Part shown: positions 42,608-46,797 of the stretch, piece after piece
Layout of the letters: the number at the start of each line of letters is the position of its first letter
Position numbering within the stretch: position 1 is the stretch's first letter
Source: Nostoc sp. LPT
Lineage (GTDB): Bacteria; Cyanobacteriota; Cyanobacteriia; Cyanobacteriales; Nostocaceae
Assembly (NCBI RefSeq): GCF_017115165.1
Contig: NZ_JABXKF010000128.1
Location: 1 to 46,797 of the forward strand
Direction of reading: 5' to 3'
Length of the DNA stretch: 46,797 nucleotides
Position numbers and translations under genes: made by a program
Notes under the pieces: generated by a model
What the model saw: only the letters and a program-made list of their open reading frames with translations
Databases searched by the model: none
Told to the model about the DNA's origin: nothing

Positions 42608-44494
42608 TTAATCAATGCATTGTTGAATAAAAGTTTCCAAACGTTTGAGTTGGAAATTACTAGCAAGCTGGACGATTTGCTGGGCAAAAACGCTTAACTG
42701 CTGATCGGATGCAGAAAGTTCTTCAGCCAGTTCCAAGATTTTTTGAATATCGCCGTTTTCTGTCAGTTCGAGTAACTCTTGTAAAACCTCTTTGGCAGGA
42801 TAAATCATCTCATTTTGTTGATCCAAACCACCTGTATAGGTTTTTTTGATTGCGTCTACCTTAACATCAAAAATCCATTCTAGATGCAAAAATTGTCGTA
42901 ACATTTCCAGCAGCGTTTCAGCTTCTACAGGCTTTGGTAAAAATGCATCTGCACCGACATCAATACTCTTGTGCTGGTCGATTGCAAACACGCTAGCTGA
43001 CGAAGCGATGACAGCAATTTCTTTAAATGGCCCAGGCTGACGCAAACGCTCGATCAACTCAAATCCATTTAATATAGGCATCACGAGGTCAGTGATAATC
43101 AAGTCTGGTTTGTGGGCTAGAGCCTGTTCCCATGCTTCTTGACCCTGGCTAGCTTCTACCACAGTAAACCCAACAGGCTCTAGTAAATTTACAATTACCG
43201 ATCGGTTTTCCCATTTGTCATCCGCAATCAAAATCGTGCGCCTTTGTCCTTGATAACCAATAATAGTTCCTTGCTCAACCACTCTAGAAACCTTTGCCCA
43301 GTCTTTAGATTCTGGGAATTCTGCCTCAAACCAGAAAGTACTACCTTTGCGTAAGGTACTTTGCACCTGAATTTGACCACCCATTAACAAAACAATTTTT
43401 TGGCTGATTGCTAATCCCAAGCCTGTACCTTCAGATTGTCGTTTTTGATTTCCCACTTGCTCAAAGGGCTGGAAGATTTTCTCGGCTTGTTCAGGGCTTA
43501 TACCCGTGCCGGTATTTACTACTTGAAAACGAATTTTGTAATTAGTTTGTCCATTGGTATTTGATTCTTGACCAATCACCTGAACTTTGAAAGTGACACT
43601 GCCTTGATGAGTAAATTTAATCGCATTACTAAGCAAGTTAATCAATACTTGCCGCAAGCGTTTTTCATCAGCATGAATACCCGTTGGCAAATCAGGATCG
43701 AGTTCAATGTGAAATGCGATCACCTTTTGTTCTGCCCGGATGCGGCAAATTTCAGCCACGCTATCTATAAAAGCAGGCAAGTAAAAATCAACAGGATACA
43801 ATTCCAACTTCCGGGCTTCTATTTTGGAGAGATCCAGCACATCATTAATTAGGGTTAAAAGATGAGAACCACATTGATAAATGATGCTGACTCCTTTACG
43901 TCCTTTTTCACTCAAAGATTCTGTACGTTGGAGAATTTGTGTATAGCCGAGAATCCCGTTGAGAGGTGTGCGTAGTTCATGACTCATATTGGCAAGAAAT
44001 TCACTCTTGGCTTGGCTGGAGTTTTGAGCGACTTCCTCTGCAAGGCGTAGTTCTTTCTCGATGCGTTTACGCTCGACAATTTCAGTTGAAAGCACTTGAT
44101 TGATAGCTTCTAACTGGGCTGGGCTGGGTAGCGTCAGAGCTTGAGGCATGAGATAAAATAACGCAAATGCCGTGTATATCGAAATAATCGCAGTTAAAGC
44201 TTTTAAACCACCTGCAATCCAATAGTCTGGATGCCAAAGCGTCCAAATATCTATCAAGTGTCCAGTACCGCAGGCAATGATAAAAGCACCAAATAACAAA
44301 AAGACTCCATTGAAAGGAACGTCTTGACGCTTGGAAATAAAGTAAATCAGTAAAAAGGGAATAGAATAATAGGCTAGAGCGATCGTGGCATCAGAAATAA
44401 TGTGGAGCGAAACTAATCCAGTTTGCCAGAGATAACAATGTCCGTGGGGAACAAAACCGTTGGAGTGGAAAGGATAGTTGAAAAATGTCGGCAT
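42608..44494 (-). CDS. Hybrid histidine kinase with ethylene-binding-type sensor domain
   Basis: A 628-residue membrane sensor. The N-terminus matches the ethylene-binding domain of plant ETR1 and cyanobacterial homologues: LHIISDATIALAYYSIP (Asp), then LLFGAFIIACGTGHLIDIW, which has the Cys and His that hold the Cu(I) cofactor. A third helix region and a coiled coil follow, then the H-box FLANMSHELRTPLNGILGY, kinase boxes (NLLSNAIKF, GTGLGLAISQKI), a receiver (LIADDKWENR, Asp in LIITDLVMP, Lys in FLPKPV) and a C-terminal helical tail that could be an HPt-like region, without a clear HPt His. I chose ATG 44494 (MPTFFNYPFHSNGFVPHGHC); ATG 44548 would add 18 residues. Confidence 0.93.
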   Translation of the reverse strand: MPTFFNYPFHSNGFVPHGHCYLWQTGLVSLHIISDATIALAYYSIPFLLIYFISKRQDVPFNGVFLLFGAFIIACGTGHLIDIWTLWHPDYWIAGGLKALTAIISIYTAFALFYLMPQALTLPSPAQLEAINQVLSTEIVERKRIEKELRLAEEVAQNSSQAKSEFLANMSHELRTPLNGILGYTQILQRTESLSEKGRKGVSIIYQCGSHLLTLINDVLDLSKIEARKLELYPVDFYLPAFIDSVAEICRIRAEQKVIAFHIELDPDLPTGIHADEKRLRQVLINLLSNAIKFTHQGSVTFKVQVIGQESNTNGQTNYKIRFQVVNTGTGISPEQAEKIFQPFEQVGNQKRQSEGTGLGLAISQKIVLLMGGQIQVQSTLRKGSTFWFEAEFPESKDWAKVSRVVEQGTIIGYQGQRRTILIADDKWENRSVIVNLLEPVGFTVVEASQGQEAWEQALAHKPDLIITDLVMPILNGFELIERLRQPGPFKEIAVIASSASVFAIDQHKSIDVGADAFLPKPVEAETLLEMLRQFLHLEWIFDVKVDAIKKTYTGGLDQQNEMIYPAKEVLQELLELTENGDIQKILELAEELSASDQQLSVFAQQIVQLASNFQLKRLETFIQQCID

Positions 44495-44646
44495 GATATT
44501 AGGGGTTGCTGGATTGGAAGTATATACGCATAGCCCTAGTATTCCCAAAGTATCAAGTCAGAAAGCGCGATCGCTACTTTTTTAGATTCGTGTTTATCGT
44601 TGCTTAAAATGCTAGCGTATCGAGAAAATTTGTTTGGTGTCTTTTT

Positions 44647-44678
44647 TGCGACGCCGAATAGCCCGTTGTAGACATCGC
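44647..44678 (-). repeat. GCGATGTCTA-type dispersed repeat
   Basis: On the minus strand it reads GCGATGTCTACAACGGGCTA and so on, matching 19184-19213 and (minus) 34981-35010. It sits in the divergent region between the hybrid kinase and petN, upstream of a possible TATGAT -10 box for petN (44732-44737). Confidence 0.75.
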
Positions 44679-44778
44679 ACGCAAAACTTACAATGTCATT
44701 AACAAAAAAATCTCAGCCTGCCCAATCCCTGTATGATAAGTATTAGAAACCTTTTGTAATTATTTGAAAAGTGGGACT

Positions 44779-44868
44779 ATGGAGATTTTGACACTAGGTT
44801 GGGTATCGTTGTTAGTTGTGTTCACTTGGTCAATTGCAATGGTAGTGTGGGGACGTAACGGACTGTAG
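44779..44868 (+). CDS. petN: Cytochrome b6f complex subunit 8, PetN
   Basis: A 29-residue single-helix protein of the cytochrome b6f complex in the thylakoid membrane, required for complex stability. The sequence MEILTLGWVSLLVVFTWSI then AMVVWGRNGL is an almost exact family match, including the C-terminal VVWGRNG. A -10-like TATGAT lies at 44732-44737. The gene is too short for common gene-length cut-offs. A small membrane protein gene follows after 7 bp. Confidence 0.96.
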   Translation: MEILTLGWVSLLVVFTWSIAMVVWGRNGL

Positions 44869-44875
44869 AGGTATT

Positions 44876-45037
44876 GTGGAAAGTCCATTCTTGAGTATTT
44901 TGGCTTTATTTGCTGTAGTGCTGCTCGTAGTAGTGACTGGTGGTATTGGTTATTTGACCCTGGCAGATTGGCGCGATCGCCGTCGTCGAGATGAAGAAAA
45001 ACGCACCACCCGCAGCGCCACTCCCAAGCGGCGATAA
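44876..45037 (+). CDS. Small single-TM protein downstream of petN (53 aa)
   Basis: A GTG-started 53-residue protein with GAGG four bases before the start. It has a single N-terminal membrane helix (LSILALFAVVLLVVVTGGIG), the motif YLTLADWRDRRRRDEEKR and a basic, Ser/Thr-rich end. The start is 7 bp past the petN stop, so the two are almost surely co-transcribed and perhaps coupled. I do not know a named function; the position suggests a role in or near the thylakoid membrane. Confidence 0.8.
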   Translation: MESPFLSILALFAVVLLVVVTGGIGYLTLADWRDRRRRDEEKRTTRSATPKRR

Positions 45038-45139
45038 TTTTATTGTGATTGAAAAATCTTTTTGTGGGGACGCGATACTATCCATTGGTGTCAACTTCAG
45101 CAAAAAGTAAGTAAAAGATGTAATCTAGGAACATGAATA

Positions 45140-45358
45140 ATGATGTTCTTAGATATACATCATGGCAAGAAAACGACCAGCGCGAATAGGAAATCCAGAC
45201 CTGCGGCAGCAAAAACAAGTACAGAAATGGTGTTTCGTGCTTTATACCATTTTTCACAAGCTGTTCTCCGTGGTGATGCACATGAGGCTGTTCCTTATCT
45301 TGTGGAACGTCAAAAGCTCTTTGGATTAGTTAAAGCAAGGCGTAAGCGCCACTCTTGA
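45140..45358 (+). CDS. Doubtful small open frame (72 aa)
   Basis: The C-terminal half (VFRALYHFSQAVLRGDAHEA, then VPYLVERQKLFGLVKARRKR) is protein-like, while the N-terminal half is not. Another frame starting at ATG 45162 reads MARKRPARIGNPDLRQQKQ and looks like a genuine start. A single frameshift near 45215-45230 would join the two, so this may be a small gene broken by an indel. A minus-strand frame overlaps and is ignored. No family recognised. Confidence 0.3.
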   Translation: MMFLDIHHGKKTTSANRKSRPAAAKTSTEMVFRALYHFSQAVLRGDAHEAVPYLVERQKLFGLVKARRKRHS

Positions 45359-45617
45359 GATTGACGCTTACACCGAACAATATTTGGGCAAAATCTTCTT
45401 AAGTTGACACCAATGGGCACTGCCGTGCCCCTACACCCCGCGATATAATGTTGTACCGCATCTGAATGGGAACCGCTATATAAGACTCCTATTTAATTTT
45501 TGAATAACTAAGCTGCTTAAAAGCTTGCCAGACAAAGATTTACTTTTCAAAATACTGAGCAGGATTCAAGTAGGATTGCTATATGTATGTGAACATAATA
45601 ATTACATAAATGAAAAA

Positions 45618-46631
45618 ATGAAAGTTAGCATTCAAAATACAGTAGAAATTCTAGAGCAAGTTCACCAATTAGAGTCCACATTAGGTCTTAAAAATGAAGC
45701 CTGCCGTTCTAAATTTTTGATTCATCCTGACTTCACTTCAAAAGTTTTTTTGTTTTTGCATGGTTTTACAGCAGGCCCTTACCAGTTCGAGCCGCTTGGT
45801 AAAGCCTTCTTTAACACGGGATATAACGTTCTAATTCCTTTACAACCCGGTCATGGACGCTCAGGTGACTGGAAGTCTCAAAATCCTCCACCCCTGCCAA
45901 CAGATATTGAGATTTATCAAAAATTTGTAATCAAATGGTTAGAGATTGCCAAAACGCTAGGGCAACAAGTTGTAATTGGTGGATTATCAACAGGTGGAAC
46001 TTTAGCTGCTTGGTTAGCTTTAGAGCATCCTCAAGAGATTGACCGCACCTTATTGTTCACGCCTTATTTAGGTAGCTGCTACTTAATATTCGATCAACTG
46101 ATCAAACTTCTGCCAATTTACTTTGAATGGTTCAACAAAGATGCACCCGGCAATTTTGGTTATAAAGGTTTTTGTCTCAAGGCCTTACGGATATTTTTGG
46201 AATTGGGATATCAGGTTTTAGACAAGTCTCAAGGCTGTGTTTCTGCCCCAATTTTAATGGTATGTAGTGAGGCAGATAGTGTTGTTAGTCGCTCGAAACA
46301 GCAGGATCTTTTCCGAAGAGTACTTAGGCAGCAACCAAAATCCTGGTATTACTGTTTCGATGATTCGCTTCACATTGAACATCGAATGATGACAAAATTG
46401 GAAGACAATGATTATGAGGAACTGGTAATTACCCTTAGTAAAGCATTTGTTGAGAGTGATTTAACTTGGGTAGAGTTTGAGCAAATGGCAAAGCGGATAG
46501 TGCAGGGGCAAGCTCATGACCAAATCATGCAAGAACTCAACTTTAATGAACAAGTTTTTCCACAGCTATCTGCAATGATGACTCAAGGTTTTGGCTGTGA
46601 ACATCTTAAATGTATTAATCCAGATTGCTAA
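45618..46631 (+). CDS. Alpha/beta hydrolase (lipase/esterase-like) with C-terminal extension
   Basis: A 337-residue hydrolase with the oxyanion strand VFLFLHGFTAGPYQFEPLG, the nucleophile elbow VIGGLSTGGTLAAW (Ser), the acid-bearing strand ILMVCSEADSVVS, and the His region DSLHIEHRMM, so the triad seems complete. The segment GHGRSGDW recalls lysophospholipase and carboxylesterase-type enzymes. The last 50 residues add a helical tail (FEQMAKRIVQGQAHDQIMQEL) ending in CEHLKCINPDC, which may bind metal. Start: first ATG 45618; an in-frame TTG at 45525 would add 31 residues. No clear Shine-Dalgarno in either case. Confidence 0.83.
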   Translation: MKVSIQNTVEILEQVHQLESTLGLKNEACRSKFLIHPDFTSKVFLFLHGFTAGPYQFEPLGKAFFNTGYNVLIPLQPGHGRSGDWKSQNPPPLPTDIEIYQKFVIKWLEIAKTLGQQVVIGGLSTGGTLAAWLALEHPQEIDRTLLFTPYLGSCYLIFDQLIKLLPIYFEWFNKDAPGNFGYKGFCLKALRIFLELGYQVLDKSQGCVSAPILMVCSEADSVVSRSKQQDLFRRVLRQQPKSWYYCFDDSLHIEHRMMTKLEDNDYEELVITLSKAFVESDLTWVEFEQMAKRIVQGQAHDQIMQELNFNEQVFPQLSAMMTQGFGCEHLKCINPDC

Positions 46632-46797
46632 TGAGCATCGTAATTTTGCAAAAAATCGTTTTTTGTGTAAAACATGATATTTATCTTCAAATTATAAAAA
46701 AGGAAAAATTTCTTGGGGAGCGTCGGAAAGAATGCTTACAAGGGGAGCATCCCAGTTTTTTGCAAAGAGGGGGAAAATCAGTCAGGATAAGTAAGAC
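46632..46797. other. Right-edge intergenic sequence with repeat
   Basis: AT-rich sequence, then a repeat-like GGGGAGCGTC and GGGGAGCATCCCAGTTTTTT. The former also occurs at 38570-38579. No gene was found up to the window edge. Confidence 0.5.

Overview
The window looks like chromosomal DNA of a filamentous cyanobacterium of the Nostoc/Anabaena type. The octamer GCGATCGC (HIP1) occurs well over twenty times, and gene gaps are filled with heptanucleotide tandem repeats (GGCATTG, ATGACAA, ATTACGA, TGAATTC) and palindromic dispersed repeats typical of Nostocales. Marker genes agree: petN of cytochrome b6f, a Tab2/ATAB2 homologue, NdbB-like NADH dehydrogenase, Ser/Thr kinase-WD40 fusions, and a membrane-anchored Mn superoxide dismutase. 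No rRNA, tRNA, CRISPR array or intact insertion sequence was seen.

Layout. 0.1-3.3 kb: pilT and pilC of the type IV pilus motor (pilB presumably lies off the left edge) and a conserved unknown. 3.7-11.3 kb: a signalling cluster with one stand-alone Ser/Thr kinase and two paralogous zinc ribbon-kinase-TM-WD40 proteins flanking a secreted protein with two PPC-like domains. 11.6-14.8 kb: an AT-rich Wzy/O-antigen-ligase-like protein, a GT4 glycosyltransferase, a two-TM small protein and a SnoaL-like protein. 14.9-20.3 kb (minus): a ClC-CBS-Usp protein with Gln at the gating position, a TldD/PmbA protein and Tab2. 20.8-21.5 kb: a translationally coupled DUF433/DUF5615 toxin-antitoxin-like pair. 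21.5-25.9 kb (minus): a REG-2-like HAD protein, a type II NADH dehydrogenase and a large secreted GHL10-aspartic protease fusion.

26-31 kb is a decaying accessory stretch: a DUF3592 protein, small unknowns, a broken gene joining an RNase III-like domain to the C-terminal helical domain of NACHT proteins, an alpha/beta hydrolase and a truncated MFS transporter. 31-39 kb holds small proteins, an aldo/keto reductase, a zinc-ribbon protein, a DUF4174 protein, a GlsB/YeaQ membrane protein, two orphan terminators that may end unannotated small RNAs, two unknown exported proteins (one with a PEP-CTERM-like tail) and SodA. 40-46.8 kb holds a DEDDh exonuclease, a membrane protein, a two-gene phosphorelay whose sensor has an ethylene-binding domain, petN with its small membrane neighbour, and a lipase-like hydrolase.

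The most unusual items are the RNase III/NACHT-C-terminal pseudogene, the glycoside hydrolase-pepsin-like fusion, the changed Walker A motif in PilT, the natural E-to-Q change in ClC, and several unannotated short repeat families with MITE-like ends.
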